From Vibrio cortegadensis (GTDB lineage Bacteria; Pseudomonadota; Gammaproteobacteria; Enterobacterales; Vibrionaceae): a stretch of DNA of 64,000 nt. Made by a program: the position numbers and the translations under genes. Below, piece by piece: positions 8,766 to 16,997 of this stretch. The notes under the pieces are model-generated. The model searched no databases and was not told the origin of the DNA. It worked only from the letters and a program-made list of their open reading frames with translations. The DNA is taken from assembly GCF_024347395.1 (NCBI RefSeq), contig NZ_AP025473.1, forward strand, positions 682,001 through 746,000, given 5' to 3'. Positions within the stretch are counted from its first letter, which is position 1. Every line of letters starts with the position of its first letter.

Positions 8766-8811
8766 AATTTACACAACAATAGTTGCATGCGCAACTATTG
8801 TTGTGTAAATT
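8766..8811. promoter_or_regulatory. 46-bp inverted repeat, candidate MarR operator between cytochrome c and b561 genes
   Basis: Two perfectly complementary 21-base arms (8766-8786 and 8791-8811) flank a 4-base centre ATGC. The core reads ACAATAGTTGC-ATGC-GCAACTATTGT. It sits in the 181-bp divergent promoter region. A MarR-type regulator is encoded at the end of the rightward operon, and the 10-mer ACAATAGTTG recurs at 9508-9517 just before that gene. The dyad is much longer than one MarR site and could hold two dimers, or form a cruciform or hairpin. Confidence 0.75.
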
Positions 8812-8898
8812 GTTTGTATTGAATCAGAGCAATAAAAATACGTGCTCTAGAAAATTGATGTACTTTGCAATGTTCTGCACAAGCAGAGAGGAGATGAA

Positions 8899-9534
8899 AT
8901 GAAAATCTGGGATCTACCGACACGTTTTTATCATTGGCTTCAAGCGTTACTTTTTATTGGACTAGTGGCGAGTGGGAACAGTGGAGAAGGGCCACACCTT
9001 GTTTTAGGGTTAGCTCTTTTTACGCTTGTTATCTGGCGAGTTTTGTGGGGTGTTGTGGGAAGCGAAACGAGCCAATTTAAAGCTTTTGTGGCTTCTCCAA
9101 AGCGTGTTGTCAGCTATTTGATGGGGCGAGAAAAAGCGCAACCTGGTCATAACCCCGCAGGATCATGGATGGTGGTGGTACTAATAGTGAGTTTGTTGAT
9201 GCAGTGTTCAACGGGTATTGTTATATCAGGCTTGTTAGATAACATGCCATTCGCAGAAACCTTACTCACAGACTCCGCTTATGATGCCAGTATGGCAATT
9301 CATAGTCTTTTTGCGAAAGTACTTCAAGCTCTCGTTGCTGTTCACCTGCTAGCCATTCTCGTTTATAAGTTGCGTTCAAAACCTTTAGTGTGGGCGATGG
9401 TGAGCGGTAAGCAAAAAAATACGCTAGATAACCCTAATGCCGTATTAGCTTTTTCATCAAATAAGCGCGCATTATTAATGCTACTTGCAGCCGGATTAGT
9501 TACCATGACAATAGTTGTGTCGTCATTGGTATGA
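8899..9534 (+). CDS. Cytochrome b561-family diheme membrane protein
   Basis: 211 residues, four transmembrane helices, opening with the family signature IWDLPTRFYHWLQALLF; His12 is a likely haem ligand, with further histidines in SMAIHSLFAKVLQALVAVHLL. These proteins shuttle electrons between quinol and soluble cytochromes. GAGAGGAGATGAA precedes the ATG. The divergent class II cytochrome c gene is the natural partner; such b561/c pairs are common in vibrios and shewanellae. The marR gene follows after 4 bases, in the same operon. Confidence 0.9.
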   Translation: MKIWDLPTRFYHWLQALLFIGLVASGNSGEGPHLVLGLALFTLVIWRVLWGVVGSETSQFKAFVASPKRVVSYLMGREKAQPGHNPAGSWMVVVLIVSLLMQCSTGIVISGLLDNMPFAETLLTDSAYDASMAIHSLFAKVLQALVAVHLLAILVYKLRSKPLVWAMVSGKQKNTLDNPNAVLAFSSNKRALLMLLAAGLVTMTIVVSSLV

Positions 9535-9538
9535 AAAT

Positions 9539-9967
9539 ATGGAAACGAAATTTGATCGCCAGAGTAGTTTTGGCTGGATGATTAATGTCATCGCGAACCA
9601 AGCCGCGAAAAAGTTTGAAGTAGAGCTTAAAAAGCATGGGCTAACGGTCGCATTGTGGCCAACCATGATGTGTTTGTGGGAAGAAGAAGGGATCACGCAA
9701 AGAGATATTGCGTTGAAATCCAAAGTAGAGAACTCAACCACAACCAGAACGTTAGATAAGCTTGAAAAACTTGGGCTGGTGGAAAGACAAGCCGATCCAA
9801 ATAGTCGGCGTTCATTCCGAATCTATTTAACGGAAAAAGGACGGGCAATGGAAAAAGACTTGCTCGTATTGCCTGCACAAGTCAATAGAGAGCTACTGAG
9901 ATCATTAGACGCCGATGAGCAAGTCGATATGATTCGTTTACTGCAAAAAATGGTCGCTGCTGTTTAG
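9539..9967 (+). CDS. MarR-family transcriptional regulator of the cytochrome locus
   Basis: 142 residues from ATG 9539 (4 bases after the b561 stop). The MarR winged helix is clear: EEEGITQRDIALKSKVENST (recognition region) followed by LDKLEKLGLVERQADPNSRRSFRIYLTEKG (wing). The site ACAATAGTTG at 9508-9517, which matches the arms of the 46-bp dyad, lies just before it. It probably represses the two divergent cytochrome operons, including its own. The ligand or oxidant that releases it is unknown. Confidence 0.88.
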   Translation: METKFDRQSSFGWMINVIANQAAKKFEVELKKHGLTVALWPTMMCLWEEEGITQRDIALKSKVENSTTTRTLDKLEKLGLVERQADPNSRRSFRIYLTEKGRAMEKDLLVLPAQVNRELLRSLDADEQVDMIRLLQKMVAAV

Positions 9968-10168
9968 TCATATAGCCAGCTGATAAATGGTTGAGAAAAC
10001 GGGTACTCTCTTATATTAAGTGATGTTTTATCAAATGAAAGGTAAGTGAGAAAAAGCATGTTATTTGAGAAATGTACTGTGTAAGTACTAGACAATTAGG
10101 TTACTCTATCTTTAGTGTCTATTCTATTAATAAGAATTATAATAAATTACTGATGGAGAGTGTCATTG

Positions 10169-11533
10169 ATGCGTTACCTTTTTGGTAAGCAATGGTCTGT
10201 AAATTTGCTGCTTGCCGTTTTTGTTATAGTAGCCATTATGCTGCTTGAGTTGCTAAACCAGAATCAAATGATGTTTCTCGATAAGCAATACCAAAGCAGT
10301 GCTAAAGAAGAGCTATCAAAAGTCCGATCAAACTTAGAAGCTGCTATTGTCGCGGATATTTATGTATCTAATAGCCTTTCTACGCTTGTGAGTATCCATT
10401 CTGATACCGCTTTTGATAACTGGGAAAAGGTTGCTGCAAAAATCATTAAAGAGTCAAAGCATGTCACTATTATTGCGTTAGCTAGAAACGACATCATTAA
10501 TTTTGTTTATCCGCTTCAAGGTAATGAAAAAGTTATAGATCTGAATTATCGACGGATTCCCGCTCAGTATGCGTCGATCGTGAAAGCTCGAGAGATAGAA
10601 CAGATATTTATTGCTGGTCCTGTTAACTTGGTTCAAGGTGGACGAGGATTGATCGCTCGTGTCCCCATTTTTACCGACCCTCCTAATAATAAAGAGTATT
10701 GGGGGGTATGCAGTGCAGTCATTGATCTCGACTCTCTATTTCAAGAAGTTGGCATCGAAGCGTTTGAGCTAAAATATAGACTTGGGATTAGGGGGCTCGA
10801 TAGCTCTGGTTCGCAAGGTGAGATATTTCATGGCGATCAAACAGTTTTCGATGATGCGTTCGCGACTGAAAAAGTAAATTTCCCTTATGGTAGTTGGGAA
10901 GTTGCGGTAGCAAGAGCGCCTTGGTCAGCTGAGCGTGAAAATTGGTTCAGAATACATAGCGTCCGATTGATTGGGTACCCGATCATCATCATTCTAGCCT
11001 TCGCCTTTGTTACCATTTATCGACTCTATGTTTCAGCACAGAACCGTTCTTTGCATGACGAACTGACGAAACTGCCTAATCGACGGTACTTTATGTATAT
11101 CCTCGAGGATCAGTTTAATTCTGCTAAGAAAACGGAAAACCACGAGCGGTTTGCACTGCTCAATCTTGATCTTGATAAGTTCAAAGAAATTAATGATACC
11201 TATGGTCATGTCGCTGGTGACAAAGTGCTGGTTGCTTGTGCTGAACGTGTTCGTAATGTATTAAGAAGCTCTGATCTCATGGCGAGAATTGGTGGCGATG
11301 AGTTCTTGGTATTGCTTCCTAGAGTGATGAACGCTTCGGATGTGAGACGAATTGAAGTTACGGTCCAAAAATCACTGAGTTCAACCCCGATCATTTATGA
11401 AGGTGCGTTGATTTACATAAAAGTTAGCATTGGTTCCGTTTTATATTCTGATGAATTTTCCACAATGGATGAGATGCTGAAATTCGCTGATGATAGAATG
11501 TATGACCAAAAACAGGGTTTGCTCGGCGGTTAA
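10169..11533 (+). CDS. Membrane diguanylate cyclase with periplasmic CHASE sensor domain
   Basis: 454 residues. TM1 about 9-28, a periplasmic CHASE-type sensor about 60-245 (PVNLVQGGRGLIARVPIF, YWGVCSAVIDLDSLF), TM2 about 270-290, and a GGDEF domain to the end. The active site GGDEF is intact at 375-379 and an inhibitory I-site RSSD lies five residues before it, so it should make c-di-GMP with product feedback. ATG 10169 is preferred over GTG 10160 because TGGAGAG lies 10 bases upstream of it. It is monocistronic; the stimulus is unknown. Confidence 0.92.
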   Translation: MRYLFGKQWSVNLLLAVFVIVAIMLLELLNQNQMMFLDKQYQSSAKEELSKVRSNLEAAIVADIYVSNSLSTLVSIHSDTAFDNWEKVAAKIIKESKHVTIIALARNDIINFVYPLQGNEKVIDLNYRRIPAQYASIVKAREIEQIFIAGPVNLVQGGRGLIARVPIFTDPPNNKEYWGVCSAVIDLDSLFQEVGIEAFELKYRLGIRGLDSSGSQGEIFHGDQTVFDDAFATEKVNFPYGSWEVAVARAPWSAERENWFRIHSVRLIGYPIIIILAFAFVTIYRLYVSAQNRSLHDELTKLPNRRYFMYILEDQFNSAKKTENHERFALLNLDLDKFKEINDTYGHVAGDKVLVACAERVRNVLRSSDLMARIGGDEFLVLLPRVMNASDVRRIEVTVQKSLSSTPIIYEGALIYIKVSIGSVLYSDEFSTMDEMLKFADDRMYDQKQGLLGG

Positions 11534-11710
11534 ATCACGATATTACTTTCATTTCCATGGTAAAAGCCTCAGAATAGCGCGCTTCAATCGGCAGCTATTT
11601 TTGTAAGCCTGTAAAAGGCAAATGCCTACCTCTGCCGTCTTCTAGAGAAACTGTTTCTATTGAATTGAAATAGATCAGTGATCCTAATTATCTAATTCGA
11701 GAATCAATTT

Positions 11711-13228
11711 ATGAGTTTTACCTCTTTGGGTCTATCTGCTCCAATTCTTAAAGCTATTGAAGAGCAAGGTTATGACAAGCCATCACCTATCCAAGCGCAA
11801 GCAATTCCAGCGGTCTTGGAAGGTCAGGATGTAATGGCTGCGGCTCAAACGGGTACTGGCAAAACGGCGGCATTTACACTTCCTATTTTGGAAATTTTGT
11901 CTAAAGGCCCTAAGGTTCGCCATAATCAAGTTCGAACGCTTGTATTGACGCCAACTCGTGAATTGGCCGCTCAGATTTATGACAACGTTGTAAAGTACAG
12001 CAAGCATTTGCCTCTATCTGCAACGGTTGTATTTGGTGGTGTTAAAATCAACCCGCAAATGCAGAAGCTTCGCCAAGGCAGTGATGTTCTAGTGGCAACA
12101 CCTGGTCGCTTGTTGGATCTTTATAATCAAAATGCAGTTCGATTTGATCAATTAGAAATGCTGGTTCTTGATGAAGCTGACCGCATGCTTGATATGGGCT
12201 TCATTCGCGATATTCGTAAAGTTCTAGCTTTCCTACCAAAGAAGCGTCAAAACTTACTATTTTCAGCCACTTTTTCAGATGATATCCGCAGCCTAGCAAA
12301 GGGTTTAGTCAATAACCCTGTTGAAATTTCAGTAAACACGGCTAACTCAACAGCGGTAACGGTAGAGCAAAGTATTTACCCTGCGGATAAGAGCAAAAAA
12401 AGTGCGATGCTTGCTAAGTTAATTAAAGATAATGATTGGCGACAAGTGTTGGTATTCAGCAAGACAAAGCATGGTGCTAACCGCTTGTCACGCTACCTTG
12501 AAGGGCAAGGTATTACGTCTGCACCTATTCATGGTAACAAAAGCCAAGGCGCAAGAACGAAAGCACTTGAGAACTTTAAAACGGGTCAAGTACGAGTATT
12601 GGTTGCAACTGATATTGCTGCTCGTGGTATTGATATCCCACAATTGCCTCAGGTGGTTAACTTTGATCTGCCAAACGTGTCAGAAGATTATGTACACCGT
12701 ATTGGCCGTACTGGTCGTGCTGGCGAAGTGGGCAAGGCTATTTCGTTGGTTACGGCTGAAGAAACGTATGAACTATTTTCGATTGAGCGTCTGATCCAAC
12801 AAGTTCTGCCTCGTCATCAACTAGAAGGCTTTATTCCAGAAACGACATTGCCGGAATCTAGACTAGATACGCGCCCAATTAAGCCTAAGAAACCTAAAAA
12901 GCCAAAAGTCGATCATGCTGATGGACAACGTTCTGGTGGCAATGCTCGTGGTAATAAACCTGCTGGCAAGAATAAGCGTCATGTTGCAAGTAATGGCAAT
13001 TCGAATAATTCTAACCGCAAACCTGCAAACAAAGGTGGAAACGCGGGCGGAAAATCGGAAGGTGAAAACCGTCCAGCAAGAAATACCGGCGGTAACGCAA
13101 ATAAAGGTAAGCAGGGTAACGGTCAAAACCGTGGTGCAAATAAACCAGCAGGTGAAGGCGCTAGTCGCAGTCGTCGCCAAGGTCCATCTTCGGGTAAACC
13201 GCAACGTAGAAGTTCACCAAAAGCATAG
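11711..13228 (+). CDS. rhlE: DEAD-box ATP-dependent RNA helicase, RhlE type, with basic Asn/Gly-rich tail
   Basis: 505 residues with all helicase motifs: Q motif (GYDKPSPIQAQAIP), AAQTGTGKT, PTRELA, TPGRLLD, DEAD, SAT, RGIDIP and HRIGRTGRAG. Residues from about 390 form a low-complexity tail rich in Lys, Arg, Asn and Gly, probably an RNA-binding extension. It likely unwinds structured RNA in ribosome assembly or mRNA decay. The 177-base leader before the ATG is long for a simple promoter and may be structured, as in cold-regulated helicase genes; this is inference. A strong terminator follows at 13267-13296. Confidence 0.93.
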   Translation: MSFTSLGLSAPILKAIEEQGYDKPSPIQAQAIPAVLEGQDVMAAAQTGTGKTAAFTLPILEILSKGPKVRHNQVRTLVLTPTRELAAQIYDNVVKYSKHLPLSATVVFGGVKINPQMQKLRQGSDVLVATPGRLLDLYNQNAVRFDQLEMLVLDEADRMLDMGFIRDIRKVLAFLPKKRQNLLFSATFSDDIRSLAKGLVNNPVEISVNTANSTAVTVEQSIYPADKSKKSAMLAKLIKDNDWRQVLVFSKTKHGANRLSRYLEGQGITSAPIHGNKSQGARTKALENFKTGQVRVLVATDIAARGIDIPQLPQVVNFDLPNVSEDYVHRIGRTGRAGEVGKAISLVTAEETYELFSIERLIQQVLPRHQLEGFIPETTLPESRLDTRPIKPKKPKKPKVDHADGQRSGGNARGNKPAGKNKRHVASNGNSNNSNRKPANKGGNAGGKSEGENRPARNTGGNANKGKQGNGQNRGANKPAGEGASRSRRQGPSSGKPQRRSSPKA

Positions 13229-13266
13229 AGATGCTGTGAATTGATGACGTAATAAATATTTAAATG

Positions 13267-13296
13267 AAAGACCTCGTTAATTAGCGAGGTCTTTTT
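13267..13296 (+). terminator. Rho-independent terminator after rhlE
   Basis: Stem AAAGACCTCG / CGAGGTCTTT with an 8-base loop, followed by T residues. Confidence 0.9.
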
Positions 13297-13326
13297 GCAT
13301 CCAATGGCATGGAGTTGATGAAAAAC

Positions 13327-14214
13327 CTATTCTTTAGCCTTTAGCACGATCATGATCCCTCCGAGTATTAATGCTGAGGACATGACAAAATGCATGGTGA
13401 TATTTTCACTCATAAATAGAACCCCTCCAACCGCCGATAAGACAGGCACCAGCAATTGTAATGATGCGGCTCGAATGACACTGAGCTGAGGTAGCACGTA
13501 GTACCAAATCGCATATCCGACGCCAGATGCTAAAGAGCCAGAGGCACAAGCGAGTAATATGCCTTGAAGGGTGTAATGTGCTTGATGCAGACTGAGTAGA
13601 AAAAGAATTACAGCGAACGGTAAGGTTCGGATGAAATTGAATCCAGTATCGATGAGAGGCTGTTTAGACGAACGACCATTAATGGTATACATTCCCCACG
13701 CAACGCCCGACACCATCATCAATCCGAATCCAAATAGTGATGGCGTGTCTACGTTAGGCAGTACAAGGTAAAGGAAACCTGAAAAGGCAATGATCATTCC
13801 CCATATTTCATTTCGAGTTACTTTGTTTCCAGACAGTAAACTATTGATTAGCATGGTTGCTTGTACTGATCCAAATAGGATTAGTGCACCTGTTGCAGTG
13901 TCTAAAGATAAATAACCGAAAGAGAATGTTACCGCATAAACAAATAGTAAGATCCCTGCTTTCCAGCTTCCTTTTTGTCTATTTTGAGAGTGACAACTTT
14001 GAGAATCATTGCTTTGAAAATCACAGCTTTGAGAGTCAACGCGTGGTGGTAAATATAACTTGATAAGAGCGTAGAGTGTGATGGCACCTGAAAATAATCG
14101 GATACTCGTAAAGCTACTCGCATCGATTAATTCAGATCCCAAAGCAAGTCGAGATAAGACAGAATTAGCAGCAAAGGCAATTAGAGCTAGGGTAGTAAGG
14201 GGTATTATAATCAA
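13327..14214 (-). CDS. EamA/DMT-family membrane transporter with Ser/Gln-rich repeat insert
   Basis: 295 residues with about ten hydrophobic helices and the duplicated EamA layout (GTKL-like GYLSLDTATGALILFGSVQ in the first half; SGVGYAIWYYVLPQLSV in the second). Substrate is unknown; the family exports metabolites or amino acids. Oddity: residues about 57-76, in the loop between helices 2 and 3, are a five-residue repeat (SQSCD-FQSND-SQSCH-SQNRQ) coded by four 15-bp tandem units at 13983-14042. The repeat looks like an in-frame expansion in a tolerant loop. Confidence 0.85.
   Translation of the reverse strand: MIIIPLTTLALIAFAANSVLSRLALGSELIDASSFTSIRLFSGAITLYALIKLYLPPRVDSQSCDFQSNDSQSCHSQNRQKGSWKAGILLFVYAVTFSFGYLSLDTATGALILFGSVQATMLINSLLSGNKVTRNEIWGMIIAFSGFLYLVLPNVDTPSLFGFGLMMVSGVAWGMYTINGRSSKQPLIDTGFNFIRTLPFAVILFLLSLHQAHYTLQGILLACASGSLASGVGYAIWYYVLPQLSVIRAASLQLLVPVLSAVGGVLFMSENITMHFVMSSALILGGIMIVLKAKE
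13983..14042. repeat. Four 15-bp tandem repeats inside the DMT transporter gene
   Basis: Units on the plus strand: TTTGAGAGTGACAAC, TTTGAGAATCATTGC, TTTGAAAATCACAGC and TTTGAGAGTCAACGC. All share TTTGARARTSA and have a length divisible by three, so unit gain or loss keeps the reading frame. Confidence 0.85.
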
Positions 14215-14300
14215 ATCGTAATCTCAGAAGTGAGGGGTGAGAGCCGTCCCAATGTAGACCGTGAACTGGCACGTTTAATTTCGTTATTACTCAAAATTAA

Positions 14301-14322
14301 GGCGCTGAAAAACATCAGCGCC
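14301..14322 (-). terminator. Terminator after the chemoreceptor gene
   Basis: Perfect stem GGCGCTGA / TCAGCGCC with a 6-base loop, 27 bases past the minus-strand stop; on that strand it is followed by TTAATTTTG. Confidence 0.7.
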
Positions 14323-14348
14323 ATTGTTTATGATTGAGAGAAAAGAGA

Positions 14349-16346
14349 TTAAACGAGTTTAAACTTATTGAGTTGCTCTTGAACGTTAAACACTTCCTCT
14401 TTATAGCTGGTCACAATAGTGTTTAACTCATTGGCAAGAACGCCAGTTTGGTCTGCAATTTCTGATAATGTATCGACATCTTTATCGACATCTTCGCTGG
14501 CTTTCGATTGTTCAGTTGTTGAATTGGCAATACTCGTAATGTGCTCACTGACTTGCTCAATCACTGACTCCAGTTTAGCCACGCTCTCTCGTACTACATC
14601 AACCGATGCAAAAGTATCATCACTTGCTTGCTTACTTTTGCTCATATTATTAACCGACTTATTCGTATTGGTGGTGATTTTTTCCAGTAGCTTACTGATA
14701 CTTTCAGTCGCTTCTTGGCTACGATGAGCTAAATCACGTACTTCGGAAGAGACAACGGCGAAACCGCGCCCGTGTTCACCTGCTCGTGCGGCTTCTATCG
14801 CGGCATTCAATGCCAATAAATTAGTCTGTTCTGAAACGGCGCTGATGGTCTCTACAATTTGGCTGATACTTTGCGTATCTTGCTCCAGTTCGAGCATGCA
14901 AGCTTCTGTTTCGTTAATCTGAGTAATCAGCCCTTCTACAGAATTAAATGAAGCTTCACTTTGGGATTGGCACTCTAGAACTTGGCTCTTCATCTCATCG
15001 GTTTCAGTTAGCGCCCTTTCAGCAGAGGCGGCAATCTCAAGGCTAGACTGAGATAACTCCGTCATTGCGGTGGCTATGTTTGCACATTTAGCGGTGGTTG
15101 ATTGACTACTCTGACCTAGCTCTTGAGCATTGCTTACAATCGTGTTCAATCGTTGTGTGCTGTTGTTATTGGTACTAGTGACATCCGATAATAACGAGCG
15201 GATATTCTGGGTGAGTTGATTTATGCTACGAGAAATATATGAAATTTCATCTTTACCTACTGAGTTAAGCTCAACACTTAGATCTCGTTGTGCAGACATG
15301 TTACCCAAGTGCGTCGTGAGAGACCCAACACGATGACGCAGGCCTGTAACACAAAATACAAGAGCCCATAAGAGACACGCTCCAATGAGAATTGTCGCCA
15401 CTAGCAGTGAGTTTTGTAAGTTGTTTGCTCGAATGGCTTGTTCAGTAGAAATGGTGCTGATTTCAGTTTGAAGTTGGTTGCGTACTTGGTTAATCAGCTT
15501 GATTTGATCTGTTGCTAATCCAAACCATGAGCTTGCATCAGGCCCATCGATATTATTGAGATTGGACTTTTGAGATAAGAATGAGTCCTTAATTTGATTC
15601 ACATTTTTCCATGTCGACGAGTTTCTCGCGAGCTCTAACTGCTGTTGGAATTGAGTCGGCATTTCAATTTTTGCTCTGCGCAGAGCATAATTGCCAGAGC
15701 TGATGTAATTTTGCACATTGGCGTAAATCGCAGCCGTTGCATCACCTCGTGAGAACACGCCATTTAGCGCCCCACGAACTTGCCCAGCACGCTCTTTCAT
15801 GACAACGACAGAAGTTAATGCTTTACCAAGAGAGGCAATTTCAGAATTATTAATGTTGGCTAGCAGCATGATTGCGTTATCAATGGCGAGCTGATTGAGA
15901 TCCGAATAGTAAGCAAAAGGAGATAGGTTGGGACGCAAGGTATCTACTTGACGGCGAACTTCACTTAAACGGCTTAATTGTTTTTGAACATCACCCATTA
16001 AATTCGACGCTAACTTTGGCTTTATGTGAACAGGTGAAAAGCCTTTAAGTGCTTGTATATGAGAATCTGCAACCTTACGCTGCTTTTTTAATTTCTCTAC
16101 TTGAGCGGCTTTACCTTTACTGCCTAGCACTCCAGCAGTAAGTCCACGCTCTACCGCCAAGTTATGAGCAATGTTGTCATAGAGGATCACAAGCTCTACC
16201 ACTTCTTGATCTTGCGAAGAAAGCGATGATTCTTGTTTAAATTCAATGACAGATAAGCTGGCTAAAATTATGGATAGGGTTAAAGGTATTCCTGCGATAA
16301 TGGTGACAATAATGTAGAGGGGGAACTGGCGTAGTAGTGAGCGCAT
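14349..16346 (-). CDS. Methyl-accepting chemotaxis protein with NIT sensor domain
   Basis: 665 residues. TM1 about 10-32; a periplasmic NIT (nitrate/nitrite-sensing type) helical domain about 50-300 with ERGLTAGVLGSKGKAAQ and MKERAGQVRGALNGVFSRGDAT; TM2 about 314-335; HAMP-like linker; and a cytoplasmic signalling domain. The hairpin tip is near 505-530 (EQTNLLALNAAIEAARAGEHGRGFAVVSSEVR), matching the CheA/CheW contact consensus. No C-terminal CheR-binding pentapeptide is seen. It would steer flagellar motility in response to a small ligand. NIT domains bind nitrate or nitrite in some proteins, but the ligand is not predictable here. The qrr gene lies upstream in the opposite direction. Confidence 0.93.
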   Translation of the reverse strand: MRSLLRQFPLYIIVTIIAGIPLTLSIILASLSVIEFKQESSLSSQDQEVVELVILYDNIAHNLAVERGLTAGVLGSKGKAAQVEKLKKQRKVADSHIQALKGFSPVHIKPKLASNLMGDVQKQLSRLSEVRRQVDTLRPNLSPFAYYSDLNQLAIDNAIMLLANINNSEIASLGKALTSVVVMKERAGQVRGALNGVFSRGDATAAIYANVQNYISSGNYALRRAKIEMPTQFQQQLELARNSSTWKNVNQIKDSFLSQKSNLNNIDGPDASSWFGLATDQIKLINQVRNQLQTEISTISTEQAIRANNLQNSLLVATILIGACLLWALVFCVTGLRHRVGSLTTHLGNMSAQRDLSVELNSVGKDEISYISRSINQLTQNIRSLLSDVTSTNNNSTQRLNTIVSNAQELGQSSQSTTAKCANIATAMTELSQSSLEIAASAERALTETDEMKSQVLECQSQSEASFNSVEGLITQINETEACMLELEQDTQSISQIVETISAVSEQTNLLALNAAIEAARAGEHGRGFAVVSSEVRDLAHRSQEATESISKLLEKITTNTNKSVNNMSKSKQASDDTFASVDVVRESVAKLESVIEQVSEHITSIANSTTEQSKASEDVDKDVDTLSEIADQTGVLANELNTIVTSYKEEVFNVQEQLNKFKLV

Positions 16347-16633
16347 TGATAAATCCCTAGCTGTATTTTTATAATTATAGAAATCCTAGTTAGAGTGTAG
16401 GTGCTGTTTTTGTGGATTTCATTATCAACAAATGAATCAATTATCAAAAGTGAGATTTTTTGTAATTAATGTGATCGAAGTGTTGTTGATTGTTGCTATT
16501 TATGTAATTTGTATGCATTTATAATTTTGAACTAAACAAGCGGAGTACCTCTATCGATCTGCGTTTAGTATTAAAGACAATACTTTGTTAGATGAATAAC
16601 TTATAAAGCGCTCACTAGCAAAATCATGCTAAT

Positions 16634-16659
16634 TTGCAAAATGAAAATGCGTTATGCAA
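16634..16659 (+). promoter_or_regulatory. Candidate LuxO~P enhancer sites upstream of qrr
   Basis: Two adjacent imperfect matches to the LuxO box TTGCA-WWW-TGCAA: TTGCAAAATGAAA (16634-16646) and ATGCGTTATGCAA (16647-16659). They end 62 bases before the sigma-54 -24 element, a usual enhancer distance. A further dyad TAGCA-N6-TGCTA lies just upstream near 16614-16630. Confidence 0.6.
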
Positions 16660-16720
16660 AAAATCAAAGATTATCGCTTTAAAAGTGTGCGTAATGGCAT
16701 ATAAAATGGACATTTAAAGT

Positions 16721-16736
16721 TGGCACACATTCTGCA
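16721..16736 (+). promoter_or_regulatory. Sigma-54 promoter of qrr (-24/-12)
   Basis: TGGCAC at 16721-16726, five-base spacer, then CTGCA at 16732-16736 fits TGGCAC-N5-TTGCA with one mismatch. With C16735 as -12, transcription starts at about 16747, exactly where the first Qrr stem begins. Confidence 0.85.
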
Positions 16737-16746
16737 TTATTAATAG

Positions 16747-16855
16747 TGACCCTTCTTAAGCCGAGGGTCACCTAGCCAACTGACGTTGTTAGTGAATGAT
16801 ACCTTGTTCACACAAATATATAGCCAATCACAGTTTTTGTGGTTGGTTTTTTTTT
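16747..16855 (+). ncRNA. qrr: Qrr quorum-regulatory small RNA
   Basis: About 109 nt. Stem 1 is GTGACCC (16746-16752) / GGGTCAC (16765-16771). Next comes the conserved Qrr target-pairing core CTAGCCAACTGACGTTGTTA followed by GTGAA (16772-16796). The 3' end is a Rho-independent terminator, stem GCCAATCACA / TGTGGTTGGT, then nine T (16847-16855). Qrr RNAs are made at low cell density by LuxO~P with sigma-54. With Hfq they repress the LuxR/HapR-type master regulator and activate AphA. The sigma-54 promoter and LuxO-like boxes upstream complete the unit. Which Qrr paralogue it is cannot be told without the other loci; luxO itself is not adjacent here. Confidence 0.95.
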
Positions 16856-16947
16856 GCATAAATTTGCGCAGTATGTGCGCCCTTCCTTAAATTATAAATT
16901 TAATGTCCTGATATTGATTTTTCCTGTGATCGTTTAGACAGTATGCG

Positions 16948-16963
16948 TAAGTATTAGTACTTA
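16948..16963. repeat. Short dyad upstream of AGE-family gene
   Basis: TAAGTA-TTAG-TACTTA, 35-50 bases before the ATG at 16998 and directly before its ribosome-binding site region; possible operator or chance palindrome in AT-rich DNA. Confidence 0.3.
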
Positions 16964-16997
16964 TATTCACCATTTCTGAATCAGGAGTGGGTTAAGC

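Noticed and set aside
12432..13244. Overlapping frames in the tail of rhlE
   Set aside because: Shadows created by the low-complexity Asn/Gly/Lys codons of the helicase tail.
13983..14042. Short repeats as a CRISPR array
   Set aside because: Units are contiguous 15-mers without spacers and lie inside a coding frame.
16801..16860. Terminator of an unknown leader peptide for the AGE gene
   Set aside because: The conserved Qrr core and sigma-54 promoter upstream explain the whole structure better.
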